DNA of 64,000 nt from NCBI RefSeq assembly GCF_034479615.1, contig NZ_CP140255.1, forward strand, positions 1,426,001 to 1,490,000, in the 5' to 3' direction. The stretch comes from Vreelandella neptunia (lineage in GTDB: Bacteria; Pseudomonadota; Gammaproteobacteria; Pseudomonadales; Halomonadaceae). The notes under the pieces are model-generated. The model was not told where the DNA came from. It did not search any database and saw only the letters and a program-made list of their open reading frames with translations. Position numbers and translations under genes: made by a program. Below are positions 18,479 to 26,444 of the stretch, one piece after another; position 1 is the stretch's first letter, and each line of letters starts with the position of its first letter.

Positions 18479-20071
18479 ATGGAAGCCGTCTTAAAAGCAT
18501 TTTACGAACAGCAGCCGAGTGCTAACGTCCCTCAGGAGCGGGTGTCGTTTGGTACCTCTGGCCATCGTGGCCGTTCCATTGAGCGTACGTTTAATGCTTC
18601 GCATATTTATGCCATCACCCAGGCAGTGGTCGACTACCGGTGTGAGGCGGGCTACCAGGGGCCCCTGTTTTTAGGTTTTGATACCCATGCGCTTTCGCGC
18701 CCTGCCTGGGAGTGCGCGCTGCAGGTGTTGGCTGCCAATAAGGTACCGGTATTTGTCGAGAAAGATCACGGCTACACCGCGACGCCGCTGATCAGCCAGG
18801 CGATTCTGCACCACAATCATCCCCACGATCAGGCGGCGCCAGATGTGGCGCTCGCGGATGGCTTAATCATCACGCCTTCGCACAACCCGCCAGAAGATGG
18901 CGGCATTAAGTACAACCCGCACCACGGTGGCCCTGCGGATACTGACGCCACCGGCTGGATTGAGCTGCGTGCAAATGCTTATCTGCTGCGTCAGTTGGAA
19001 GATGTGCTCACCGTGCCGGTTGAGGAGGCGATTGCTCACGCGCAGGAGTACGACTTCACGGCGCATTACGTCGCAAAGCTAGGTAGCGTGGTGGATATTG
19101 CCGCCATCCAAGGTGCAGACTTGGCGTTAGGCGCCGATCCTATGGGCGGCACCGCACTGCCGGTATGGCAGGCGATAGCGGCGCACTACAATCTGAATCT
19201 TGATGTCGTAAATACCACGGTTGATCCGGCGTTTGCGTTTATGCCACCGGATCACGACGGTAAGATCCGCATGGATTGCTCAAGCCCGGCGGCAATGGCT
19301 AACTTGCTCAAGATTAAAGACCGCTTCGATATCGCCTTTGGCAACGACCCGGATGCTGACCGTCACGGAATAGTGGATGCCAGTGGCCTGATGAATCCGA
19401 ACCACTTTTTGGCTGTGTGTATCGATTATCTGATTACACATCGCCCTGAGTGGGCCGCGTCGCTAAAAATAGGCAAGACGCTAGTATCATCCTCAATGAT
19501 CGATCGAGTGGTGGCTTCCCATCAGCGCGAGCTGTATGAAGTGCCGGTGGGCTTTAAGTGGTTTGTAGAAGGCCTGCACGTGGGCTGGCTCGCCTTTGGC
19601 GGCGAAGAGAGCGCTGGTGCAAGTTTGCTAACCCGTGACGGCAAGGCATGGTCCACGGATAAAGACGGTATAGTGCTTTGTTTGTTGGCAGCGGAAATTA
19701 TGGCGGTCACCGGCAAAACGCCTAGCGAGTATTACCGTACGCTTACCGAGCGCTTTGGTGAGCCTTTTTACAAGCGCGTTGATACCGCCTGTTCACCCGA
19801 AGAGAAAGCAGCGTTTAAAAAGCTGAGCGCTGAGAGCGTGACTGAGAAAACCCTTGCAGGTGACGCTATCACCGCTGTATTGGTAGGCGCGCCGGGCAAT
19901 GGCGCTGCTATTGGTGGTATCAAAGTCACTACCAAAAACGGCTGGTTTGCCGCTCGACCAAGTGGCACTGAATCGCTTTACAAGGTGTATGCCGAAAGCT
20001 TTAAAGGCGCACAGCACTTGGATGAATTGATTGAGAACGCCAAGGTATTGTTGGCTGGTGTACTGGCCTGA
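18479..20071 (+). CDS. pgm: Phosphoglucomutase (alpha-D-glucose phosphate-specific)
   Basis: Interconverts glucose-1-phosphate and glucose-6-phosphate, linking glycolysis to nucleotide-sugar, glycogen and envelope polysaccharide synthesis. 530 residues. The phosphoserine loop TPSHNPPEDGGIKYNP has its Ser at residue 134; the metal loop GNDPDADRHG begins at 288; the sugar-binding loop GGEESAGAS at 374; the phosphate-binding RPSGTESLYKVYAE near the end. N-terminal VSFGTSGHRGRS is typical of this subfamily. Start ATG 18479 has AAGGA about nine bases upstream; an in-frame TTG at 18422 would add 19 residues without family support. Confidence 0.95.
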   Translation: MEAVLKAFYEQQPSANVPQERVSFGTSGHRGRSIERTFNASHIYAITQAVVDYRCEAGYQGPLFLGFDTHALSRPAWECALQVLAANKVPVFVEKDHGYTATPLISQAILHHNHPHDQAAPDVALADGLIITPSHNPPEDGGIKYNPHHGGPADTDATGWIELRANAYLLRQLEDVLTVPVEEAIAHAQEYDFTAHYVAKLGSVVDIAAIQGADLALGADPMGGTALPVWQAIAAHYNLNLDVVNTTVDPAFAFMPPDHDGKIRMDCSSPAAMANLLKIKDRFDIAFGNDPDADRHGIVDASGLMNPNHFLAVCIDYLITHRPEWAASLKIGKTLVSSSMIDRVVASHQRELYEVPVGFKWFVEGLHVGWLAFGGEESAGASLLTRDGKAWSTDKDGIVLCLLAAEIMAVTGKTPSEYYRTLTERFGEPFYKRVDTACSPEEKAAFKKLSAESVTEKTLAGDAITAVLVGAPGNGAAIGGIKVTTKNGWFAARPSGTESLYKVYAESFKGAQHLDELIENAKVLLAGVLA

Positions 20072-20170
20072 ATTTTAGAGCGACGCTGGACGCCGCTGTT
20101 ATTGCCAAGATTGGTGTATGGAGTTCAGGTGCAAAGCTAAATACAGATGAAGCCCGACATAAGGCCCAGT

Positions 20171-20204
20171 GCACCGCGGAAGCATCGCGCAGCGGTGCCA
20201 GGGT
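20171..20204. repeat. REP-like palindromic element
   Basis: GCACCGC (20171-20177) and GCGGTGC (20192-20198) form an imperfect hairpin directly downstream of the REP-associated transposase. Read on the minus strand, the segment GGCACCGCTGCGCG plus the following TGCT.CCGCGG matches a segment at 35,793-35,818 at nearly every position, so it is a dispersed repeat and not a lone hairpin. Probably a substrate of the adjacent transposase. Confidence 0.7.
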
Positions 20205-20212
20205 TTACTCCT

Positions 20213-20722
20213 TTACTCCCAATCCATTGCGGCAATGTAGGGGGCTTTTTGGGTGCCCCAGTCGGGGGCGTACCAGCCTTTTTGAACGCATTGTTGAAAG
20301 CTTGACCACTCCCAGTCCTGGGGTGCTCTAGTCCAGCCGTGTTTTACGGGGTTGTAATGGATGTAATCCATATGGCTTTGCCAGTCTTTTTCATCACGGA
20401 TGGCGTGTTCCCAGAAGCCTCGTTGCCATGCATTATGGGTGCCGGGTGGGAAGAAGAATTCCTGTGAGGCGTATTTTTTAATATCCCGCCATCGTGAAGA
20501 GTAGTCCGCGTCGCCTTCAGGCAGTCTCCATAGGCAGTGGAGGTGATCGGGGAGCAGTACGAATGCATCCATTACGAAGGGGCGTTCTTCTTTAACTCTG
20601 CGGAAAGCACGCCCGAGGGATTCGATATTGAGACGATCTGCCAGAAGGGGTTGTCGTGCGTAGGTAACGACGGTAAAAAAGTAGCAGTCGCCAGGAACAT
20701 GTGTGCGTCGATAGGATGTCAC
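20213..20722 (-). CDS. REP-associated tyrosine transposase (RAYT, Y1/HUH family)
   Basis: 169 residues. Features of the IS200/IS605-like TnpA-REP clade: YRRTHVPGDCYFFTVVT near the N-terminus, the metal-binding HUH-type pair in LLPDHLHCLW, and the likely catalytic Tyr in MDYIHYNPVKHG, followed by PQDWEWSSFQ. Such enzymes are thought to spread REP palindromes and are domesticated single-copy genes and not mobile ISs. The GTG start at 20722 has GGAGG five bases upstream and gives the family-like N-terminus; an ATG four codons earlier lacks a good site. A REP-like palindrome lies nine bases downstream of the stop. Confidence 0.9.
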   Translation of the reverse strand: MTSYRRTHVPGDCYFFTVVTYARQPLLADRLNIESLGRAFRRVKEERPFVMDAFVLLPDHLHCLWRLPEGDADYSSRWRDIKKYASQEFFFPPGTHNAWQRGFWEHAIRDEKDWQSHMDYIHYNPVKHGWTRAPQDWEWSSFQQCVQKGWYAPDWGTQKAPYIAAMDWE

Positions 20723-21314
20723 CCCTGCCTCCATGCAAAAAAATTGGGCTATGAAGGCTCATTGTAGCGTATCGTTATTAGTGTTGGGGGCCTACGACTT
20801 GCCTAGGGTGTCTAGATTGCCAAGGTGCCGGCGGTGCGAAATGATTTCCCCCTTTCACTGGATAATGCACCCGTTGGGCATTGCTGTGTCTTCCTGGTGA
20901 TTTTAAATATCCATTCCACCATCTTTGTATCTAGAAAAGCTCCACAAGATTATGTCCCCAGTGCGTTGAGCGAGAATGACCACGCTGTAGAGCAAATTGG
21001 GATCGTCATGTCTAACCTTCATGTGGAGCGCAGAGACGCTTCGGCCCCTTCTCCTGAACATTATTTTGCCAGGACAGCTAGCCTGCGAATACCTGGATAT
21101 GTTTTTTTAACCTGCTATTAGTTTTGCCATAAAGAAGGTTGCAGTGAGGTAAGATAATGAGTACTCACTATCATTTACATGATAAAAGACTTAAGTTAGA
21201 TTCATTCAACGCGCATGATTGCTGCTTTTTTGGTAGGTTTGTACGTTCTCTGTGTCATTGATTCTACCCAGCAGATTCTGGAGCTAAGTAAAGTATGCAT
21301 AAAAAGGATGGTCG
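20723..21314. other. Intergenic region without a convincing gene
   Basis: About 590 bases between the divergent RAYT gene and the diguanylate cyclase. A 98-codon frame at 20825-21121 starts with GTG without a ribosome binding site and has no recognisable features, so I do not call it. The last 200 bases are AT-rich, contain a short palindrome around TGAGTACTCA (near 21,155) and presumably carry the promoter of the cyclase gene. Confidence 0.5.
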
Positions 21315-23336
21315 GTGCGCTTTGCCTATCTGCTAAAAAATCTATTTTCTTTTAGTTCATTAAAGGGCCGGCTCTTGCTGGGGCTTTCCTTTACCTTGCT
21401 GTTGCTGATTGCTTTGGTGCTGGGTATGGCGTGGCAAGTTGGTAAAACCATGGTGCATGACACTAATATGTCACACCTGCGCTATGAAGCCACTCTGCTC
21501 GCCGATGAGGTTACCCAACAAATTGATATGCGCTTTCAGGCGTTAGAGCGTCTAAGAGAAATGATCGGCGCCACTGAAGATGCGAGTTGGATCAGCTATC
21601 AATTGCGGCAGAACGATAGCCTGCTGGCATGGTTTGAGGGAATTGTGGTCGCCAATCGCGATGGGAAGATTATTGCCGATTGGCCCGCTATTGTTGGCCG
21701 GGTAGGGCTTGAAACCAGCGAGCTTGAGTATTTTCGTATGTTGCGCGGTATCCGCCGGCCTTACGTAAGTGAGCCCTTCGTAGGGCGGGCGAGCGGTATG
21801 CCATTGGTGCTAGTGGGGGTGCCACGTTTCACCGAACAAGGTGATTTTGATGGCTTTGTTGGGGGGATTCTTAGCTTGGATTCAGGGGGGATATTTAGCC
21901 GTTTAGCCAAAGTACGCTTGGGCGAAAAAGGCTATGCGGGTGTTGCTACCTCTTCAGGCAAGGTCTTATACCATCCTAATACTTCATTGATTAATGATTC
22001 TGTACCCAGCCGGTCATTTAACCCTTTGTTGGACTTGGCGCTAGATGGTTGGGAAGGGGATGGCGTGGGGGAGCTGTTATCTGGGGAAATGGCGCTTCAG
22101 TCCTATTCCCAAGTATGGCCTGCCGGTTGGATTGTCGGTCTTTACTTGCCCATATCTCAAGCGCAACTTCCTTTAGCAGACTTTATTAGGCAGTTATGGT
22201 GGACATGGGTTGTGCTGGTTTTACTTATGTTCCCTCTACTGTGGTGGATGCTGGGCCGAGTACTTTCACCGTTGAGGTATTTGGAGAAGCAGATTGGTGA
22301 GGTGGGCTTAGGGCACCGTGAGAGCGTGAGCCTGGCGACCAATATGCAAGAGCTACAGCAGGTGGCGAGTACCTTTAACCGTGTGGAAGATGAGCGGCAG
22401 TTGCTGCTAGGCAATCTTCAAGAGCGCGAGGCGTTCCTTGACTCGGTGCTCAATGCGGCGCCTCAGGGTATGTTTGTCGCCAACATTAAGGGCGACATCA
22501 CTTATATGAACCCCGCACTATTGGAGATGTTGGGTGTTTCCGCTGACTCCCCCATGGATTATTGGATTAAGCAGATCCACATGGATGATCTCGACGGGGC
22601 TCAAGATATGTGGGTACATAGCCTTCGTACCGGCAGCGATTTTGTCCGTCAGCTGCGTTTTTTGCGTAGCGACAAAGAGCTGCTGTGGCTGGATATTCAT
22701 GCCCGCGTGGTTACGCTTTCTCAAGATGGCCAGACCTTGGGGTTAGTCGGGGTTGTCAAAGATATTACCGAGCGCCGCGAGCAGGAAGCTATTCAGCGTT
22801 GGGAGGCGGAGCACGACCCGTTAACCGGGTTGTTGAATCGCCGAGGCTTTGAGCGCCGCTTAGAAGAAGCCTTCGCTGATTTCCAAAAAACCAGCACGCC
22901 GTCAGCCCTTCTGCTGTTCGATTTGGATCACTTTAAACCCATCAATGATGAAGGTGGCCATGCGCTAGGCGACGAAATGCTGCGCCGTATTGCACAGGTG
23001 GTTGCCTGGGAAGTTCGCCGTAGTGACCATGTGGCGCGCCAAGGTGGCGATGAGTTTGGCGTGCTGCTCCCCAGCTGCACCCTGTCTCAGGCAAGAAGAA
23101 TCGCAGAGTCATTGCGCCAATCGGTGAGTGAAATCTCCGTTACCCATGAAGGTAAAGAGTTCATGGTCACCTTAAGTATCGGCGTGACTACTTTTGATGA
23201 TAGCGATAGCAGTGTGGATGATGTCCTGGCACGCGCCGATGCCGGTAGTTACAAAGCCAAAGAGCACGGGCGTGATGGGGTTGTGATTAATATGCCCCAT
23301 GATGATGTAATGGAGCTCTTTGATCAGTCTAAATAA
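21315..23336 (+). CDS. Membrane-bound diguanylate cyclase (Cache-HAMP-PAS-GGDEF)
   Basis: 673 residues. Membrane helix 1 (about 17-38), a periplasmic double-Cache sensor (about 45-285, with ILSLDSGGIFSRLAKVRLGEKGYAGVA), membrane helix 2 (about 292-312), HAMP-like linker, PAS domain (about 370-490, ending GLVGVVKDITERREQ) and a GGDEF domain with intact GGDEF at 577-581. RRSD five residues before it is a product-inhibition I-site. It should make cyclic di-GMP in response to a small extracellular ligand bound by the Cache domain. GTG start with AAGGA at good spacing. No EAL domain. Confidence 0.93.
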   Translation: MRFAYLLKNLFSFSSLKGRLLLGLSFTLLLLIALVLGMAWQVGKTMVHDTNMSHLRYEATLLADEVTQQIDMRFQALERLREMIGATEDASWISYQLRQNDSLLAWFEGIVVANRDGKIIADWPAIVGRVGLETSELEYFRMLRGIRRPYVSEPFVGRASGMPLVLVGVPRFTEQGDFDGFVGGILSLDSGGIFSRLAKVRLGEKGYAGVATSSGKVLYHPNTSLINDSVPSRSFNPLLDLALDGWEGDGVGELLSGEMALQSYSQVWPAGWIVGLYLPISQAQLPLADFIRQLWWTWVVLVLLMFPLLWWMLGRVLSPLRYLEKQIGEVGLGHRESVSLATNMQELQQVASTFNRVEDERQLLLGNLQEREAFLDSVLNAAPQGMFVANIKGDITYMNPALLEMLGVSADSPMDYWIKQIHMDDLDGAQDMWVHSLRTGSDFVRQLRFLRSDKELLWLDIHARVVTLSQDGQTLGLVGVVKDITERREQEAIQRWEAEHDPLTGLLNRRGFERRLEEAFADFQKTSTPSALLLFDLDHFKPINDEGGHALGDEMLRRIAQVVAWEVRRSDHVARQGGDEFGVLLPSCTLSQARRIAESLRQSVSEISVTHEGKEFMVTLSIGVTTFDDSDSSVDDVLARADAGSYKAKEHGRDGVVINMPHDDVMELFDQSK

Positions 23337-23478
23337 CGTCAGTTAAATCCGTGTTGTGTTCCACACATCAAGGATGCGCTTGCCAGTCGACAAACGCTGT
23401 CCGGCAGTACAGTATAAGCAGGTGCTAAATTTGTTGTTGAAGCCAGTTTTTTAAATCAAGGCTGACCGAGATACTGTT

Positions 23479-24426
23479 GTGAACCTACTAGAACTGTTTG
23501 CCCGCACGCTTGATGTGACGCTGCCTGTCTTCGCAATGGTATTTGTTGGCCTGGGTCTTAAACGCTTGAAATGGATCGATAGCGCCTTTGTCTCGACCGC
23601 TTCAGCGTTGGTATTTAGAGCAACGCTCCCCACCTTGATTTTCCTCAGTTTGATAAAAGCCGACTTAAGCGTTGCGTTAGACGTTTCGCTGATGGTGTTT
23701 TTTGCCGCGGCCACGCTCGGCCAGTTCCTGCTCAGTTGGGCATGGGCGCATTTCCGTGTTGCCCATCAGGATCGCGGAATTTACGTCCAGGGCGCGTTTC
23801 GTGGTAACTGCGGGGTAGTGGGCTTGGCATTAGCGGCGGGCATGTACGGTAACTATGGCCTGTCAGCGGGTAGTCTTCTGCTGGGCGTGGTGATTGTGAT
23901 GTATAACGCGTTCTCGGTTGTCGTACTGGCATTCTACCAGCCTGGACAGTCCACCGATTGGCGTAGCCTGCTCAAGCATGTAGCGAAGAACCCGCTAATT
24001 ATTTCCGTATTTGCGGCGTTACCCTTTACCGCGCTTTCGATTCCACTGCCCAGTTGGGTGGTGACCTCGGGGGACTATTTTGCCTCGTTAACACTGCCGC
24101 TGGCGCTGATTTGTATTGGCGCGACGCTCTCCGTTTCGAGCATGCGTGACAGCAGCCAAGTGGCGCTAGGCGCCAGCTTGATGAAGATGGTCACGCTACC
24201 GATACTCTCCACTTTGGCGGCATGGATGGTGGGCTTTTCAGGCGAGCAGTTGGGCTTGCTGTTCCTATTCTTCGCCAGCCCCACCGCCGCCGCCAGCTTT
24301 GTGATGGTGAAAGCGATAGGCGGCAATGTGGCCCTAGCTGCCAATATCATCGCCATTACCACGTTGATGGCGAGTATTACCGTTACGCTGGGGGTTTTTG
24401 CTCTGCGTTTACTAGGTTGGATATAG
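23479..24426 (+). CDS. AEC-family transporter (auxin efflux carrier type)
   Basis: 315 residues with about ten hydrophobic helices in two five-helix halves, including FAMVFVGLGLKRLKWID near the start, GAFRGNCGVVGLALA in the middle and SPTAAASFVMVKAIGGN late, all typical of the bacterial AEC family (e.g. malate/malonate or amino-acid-related permeases). GTG start with only a weak ribosome binding site. The substrate cannot be read from the sequence. Stands alone between the cyclase and the tRNA gene. Confidence 0.88.
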   Translation: MNLLELFARTLDVTLPVFAMVFVGLGLKRLKWIDSAFVSTASALVFRATLPTLIFLSLIKADLSVALDVSLMVFFAAATLGQFLLSWAWAHFRVAHQDRGIYVQGAFRGNCGVVGLALAAGMYGNYGLSAGSLLLGVVIVMYNAFSVVVLAFYQPGQSTDWRSLLKHVAKNPLIISVFAALPFTALSIPLPSWVVTSGDYFASLTLPLALICIGATLSVSSMRDSSQVALGASLMKMVTLPILSTLAAWMVGFSGEQLGLLFLFFASPTAAASFVMVKAIGGNVALAANIIAITTLMASITVTLGVFALRLLGWI

Positions 24427-24459
24427 AGCCGAATAGCTCTGCTAAATAGCCCAACTCGG

Positions 24460-24489
24460 TTGGCCCTGCCTATGTCGACGCGTTATACT
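24460..24489 (+). promoter_or_regulatory. Sigma-70-type promoter of tRNA-Arg
   Basis: TTGGCC at 24460-24465 and TATACT at 24484-24489, separated by 18 bases, sit about 28 bases upstream of the mature tRNA 5' end. Confidence 0.6.
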
Positions 24490-24517
24490 ACGCGCCCGCT
24501 AGTTTTAGACGACGTTA

Positions 24518-24594
24518 GTCCCTGTAGCTCAGTAGGATAGAGCAGCCGCCTCCTAAGCGGCAGGTCGCAGGTTCGACTCCTGCCAGGGACGCCA
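24518..24594 (+). tRNA. tRNA-Arg (anticodon CCT)
   Basis: 77 bases fold into a full cloverleaf: acceptor GTCCCTG/CAGGGAC, D arm GCTC...GAGC, anticodon stem GCCGC/GCGGC with loop CTCCTAA giving anticodon CCT (reads AGG), T arm GCAGG TTCGACT CCTGC, and genome-encoded CCA. The last 23 bases (24572-24594) recur with one base missing at 40708-40729, so this tRNA is a candidate integration site for the DNA to its right. Confidence 0.97.
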
Positions 24595-24639
24595 TATCAC
24601 CCCCCCCTAGCCGCTCCTAGGTACACCAAAAACCGACAA

Positions 24640-25002
24640 CTAAGCGGTTTGACTCATCAAACTCTCATAAGGGATTCGAAGCCCCTCATGAAGGCTTTTG
24701 ATCATGCGAAGGCTGAGTTTGCGCTTACGGTTCAGCACCTCTGAAACTCGGCCGCTAGAGCCGATGTATGCTTCAAGATCACGCGGCGTCAGCCCCTGCT
24801 GTTCCATGCGGAATTTGATCGCCTCAATAGGATCCGACTGCCCGATAGGAAAGTGTTTATCCTCGTATTTCTCTATGAGGATTGAGAGCACTTCGATCTC
24901 GTCCGCTTCAGGAGTGCCTGGTTCAGCAGCCCAAAGCTCTTCAAGGCGAGCAAACGCCCGGTCAAGATCGGCATCATTATGTATAGGCTGAATGTTCATC
25001 AT
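24640..25002 (-). CDS. higA: HigA-type antitoxin (HTH_XRE)
   Basis: 120 residues. The N-terminal part (LDRAFARLEELWAAEPGTPEADEIEVLSILIEKYE region) is the toxin-binding type seen in HigA partners of HigB toxins; the C-terminal helix-turn-helix spans about 70-110 (LTPRDLEAYIGSSGRVSEVL). It should neutralise the toxin and repress the operon. The gene is second in the operon, as normal for hig loci, and its ATG overlaps the toxin stop (ATGA at 24999-25002). It lies 45 bases past the tRNA, at the left end of the accessory region. Confidence 0.9.
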   Translation of the reverse strand: MMNIQPIHNDADLDRAFARLEELWAAEPGTPEADEIEVLSILIEKYEDKHFPIGQSDPIEAIKFRMEQQGLTPRDLEAYIGSSGRVSEVLNRKRKLSLRMIKSLHEGLRIPYESLMSQTA

Positions 25003-25295
25003 ATTGTCTCCGCATTGACTTTATCGTACTGGGCGTGGGTGCCAACGAAACGAACCCAAGCAATTTGCTGCTCATACCGAATGGAGAGTATGACTCGATA
25101 CTTGTTGCCACCGATATTGAAAACAACACGCCCGCCTTTAAGGATGCTGGCGGTTCCAATGTCGGCCTTCAGCTGTTGCGGGGTTTCCCAGGATGCTCGG
25201 AGCACCATGTTGTACCACTCGGTTAAAGGGGTCTTGGCGTCGTCATAGCCCTGCTCCCAAAACTCTTTCAGTGTGCGCTTTGCTATGACTCTCAT
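24999..25295 (-). CDS. higB: HigB-type mRNA interferase toxin
   Basis: 98 residues of the HigB toxin family (RelE-like fold): RVIAKRTLKEFWEQ at the start, then ASWETPQQLKADIGTASIL, GRVVFNIGGNKYRVILSI and a C-terminal IAWVRFVGTHAQYDKV; these segments match ribosome-dependent or free mRNA-cleaving HigB proteins. It precedes and overlaps higA. Two identical-arm palindromes lie just upstream as the probable operator. The pair is likely an addictive stabiliser of the surrounding accessory DNA, which is inference. Confidence 0.9.
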   Translation of the reverse strand: MRVIAKRTLKEFWEQGYDDAKTPLTEWYNMVLRASWETPQQLKADIGTASILKGGRVVFNIGGNKYRVILSIRYEQQIAWVRFVGTHAQYDKVNAETI

Positions 25296-25300
25296 ATTTT

Positions 25301-25340
25301 CTCCCTTTTTGGGAGATTGTAGGTGCTCCCGTTTTGGGAG
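25301..25340 (-). promoter_or_regulatory. Twin palindromic operators of higBA
   Basis: Two copies of CTCCC-N5-GGGAG occur at 25301-25315 and 25326-25340, 25 bases apart centre to centre (about 2.4 helical turns), ending six bases upstream of the higB start. Duplicate inverted repeats of this kind are typical binding sites for the antitoxin or the toxin-antitoxin complex. Confidence 0.75.
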
Positions 25341-25356
25341 TAAAGCATGAATTCAA

Positions 25357-25569
25357 CTAAATAAGTGCAGCACCTGCGGTTTCTAGTGCTCCTGAGTGTT
25401 CACCTAAAAACACCTGGACCCGGTGTCCCAGCTGCTTTATTGGTCTATCGTTTAGCTTATTGATGACACTCCGTAGCTCGGCATCGGTCACTTTTCGGAA
25501 GTCAGTACCTTTAGGAAAACAGTGCCTAATCAGGCCATTGGTGTTGCTGTGTGACACAAGGTGCGGCAT
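25357..25569 (-). pseudogene. IS30-family transposase, C-terminal remnant
   Basis: About 70 codons encode NTNGLIRHCFPKGTDF followed by KLNDRPIKQLGHR, the conserved end of the DDE domain of IS30 transposases (the ENTNGLIRQYFPKGTDF region). The first 250 or so residues and the terminal repeats are missing, and the end is replaced by unrelated sequence. It is a dead insertion-sequence scar between the toxin-antitoxin pair and hutC. Confidence 0.85.
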
Positions 25570-25604
25570 TTATTCTATGAATCTAGAATCCAAGGCTAGT
25601 AAGA

Positions 25605-25618
25605 TGTCTGTATAGACA
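25605..25618. promoter_or_regulatory. Putative HutC operator upstream of hutC
   Basis: TGTCT-GTAT-AGACA palindrome 27 bases upstream of the hutC start. It resembles the two TGTATATACA sites at 27820 and 28046, suggesting HutC represses its own gene. Confidence 0.6.
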
Positions 25619-25644
25619 AACGGTCTTAATTACAAAGGAGTTTC

Positions 25645-26358
25645 ATGACTAGTCCTCCTCTCTACCAGCAGATCCGTCAACATCTGTTGGATAAGATTCA
25701 GTGCGGTGATTGGCAGCTGAATCATCAGATACCTACGGAAGAGCGGCTGGCGAAAGACTTTGGCGTAAGCCGGATGACGGCCAATAAAGCCATTAGAGAT
25801 TTAGTGCAGCAAGGGTACCTGGTACGTCAACCTGGGGTCGGCACCTTCGTTACCGACCGTAAGGTTGAGTCCTCTTTGGTGGAGGTATACAACATTGCCG
25901 AAGAAGTCCTTTCTCGAGGGCATCGGTACCGCAATAAAGTGATCAGCCAAGAGGCGATTGAAGCAGACGATGAAGTGGCGCTGCGGTTAGGCGTGAGGCT
26001 TGGGAGTCGGGTTTTTCATACTCTCTTGGTGCACTATGAGAATGACATTCCGATTCAGCTTGAGAACCGCTACGTTAACCCGCGCTGGGTGCCAGATTAT
26101 CTTGATACCGACTTTTCGCGCCATACGCCTAACGAGGTGCTGGTCGCCGCCTGTCCCATGACGGATATGGAACATATCGTTGAGGCGGTGCTAGTGGATG
26201 AGCAAACCGCAAAATGGCTAAGTATCGATACCCAGACGCCTTGTTTGAGCATGGTGCGGCGTACCTGGTCTGAAGAGCATTTGATTAGCTATGCGCGCCT
26301 GATCCACCCTGGCGACCGCTATAAATTACGCTCCTCCCTGCAAAGAAAAAGCGCTTAA
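25645..26358 (+). CDS. hutC: Histidine utilisation repressor (GntR family, UTRA domain)
   Basis: 237 residues. N-terminal GntR winged helix (about 5-72: PLYQQIRQHLLDKI, IPTEERLAKDFGVSRMTANKAI, GVGTFV) and C-terminal UTRA ligand domain (about 90-230). HutC normally represses hut genes and releases DNA on binding urocanate, the first product of histidine breakdown. AAGGAG lies seven bases before the ATG. Beside the hut genes and with matching palindromes at three promoters, the assignment is firm. Confidence 0.93.
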   Translation: MTSPPLYQQIRQHLLDKIQCGDWQLNHQIPTEERLAKDFGVSRMTANKAIRDLVQQGYLVRQPGVGTFVTDRKVESSLVEVYNIAEEVLSRGHRYRNKVISQEAIEADDEVALRLGVRLGSRVFHTLLVHYENDIPIQLENRYVNPRWVPDYLDTDFSRHTPNEVLVAACPMTDMEHIVEAVLVDEQTAKWLSIDTQTPCLSMVRRTWSEEHLISYARLIHPGDRYKLRSSLQRKSA

Positions 26359-26444
26359 ACAGAAGCAAAGCAAGCGCCAAGCGAGGCCGGTTTGTTCGAC
26401 CTCGTGGCATTGTCGTTAATGCGGATATTTAACTGGACTGGGAT

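Noticed and set aside
20825..21121. 98-codon plus-strand frame between RAYT and cyclase genes
   Set aside because: GTG start without ribosome binding site, odd composition and no features; treated as non-coding.
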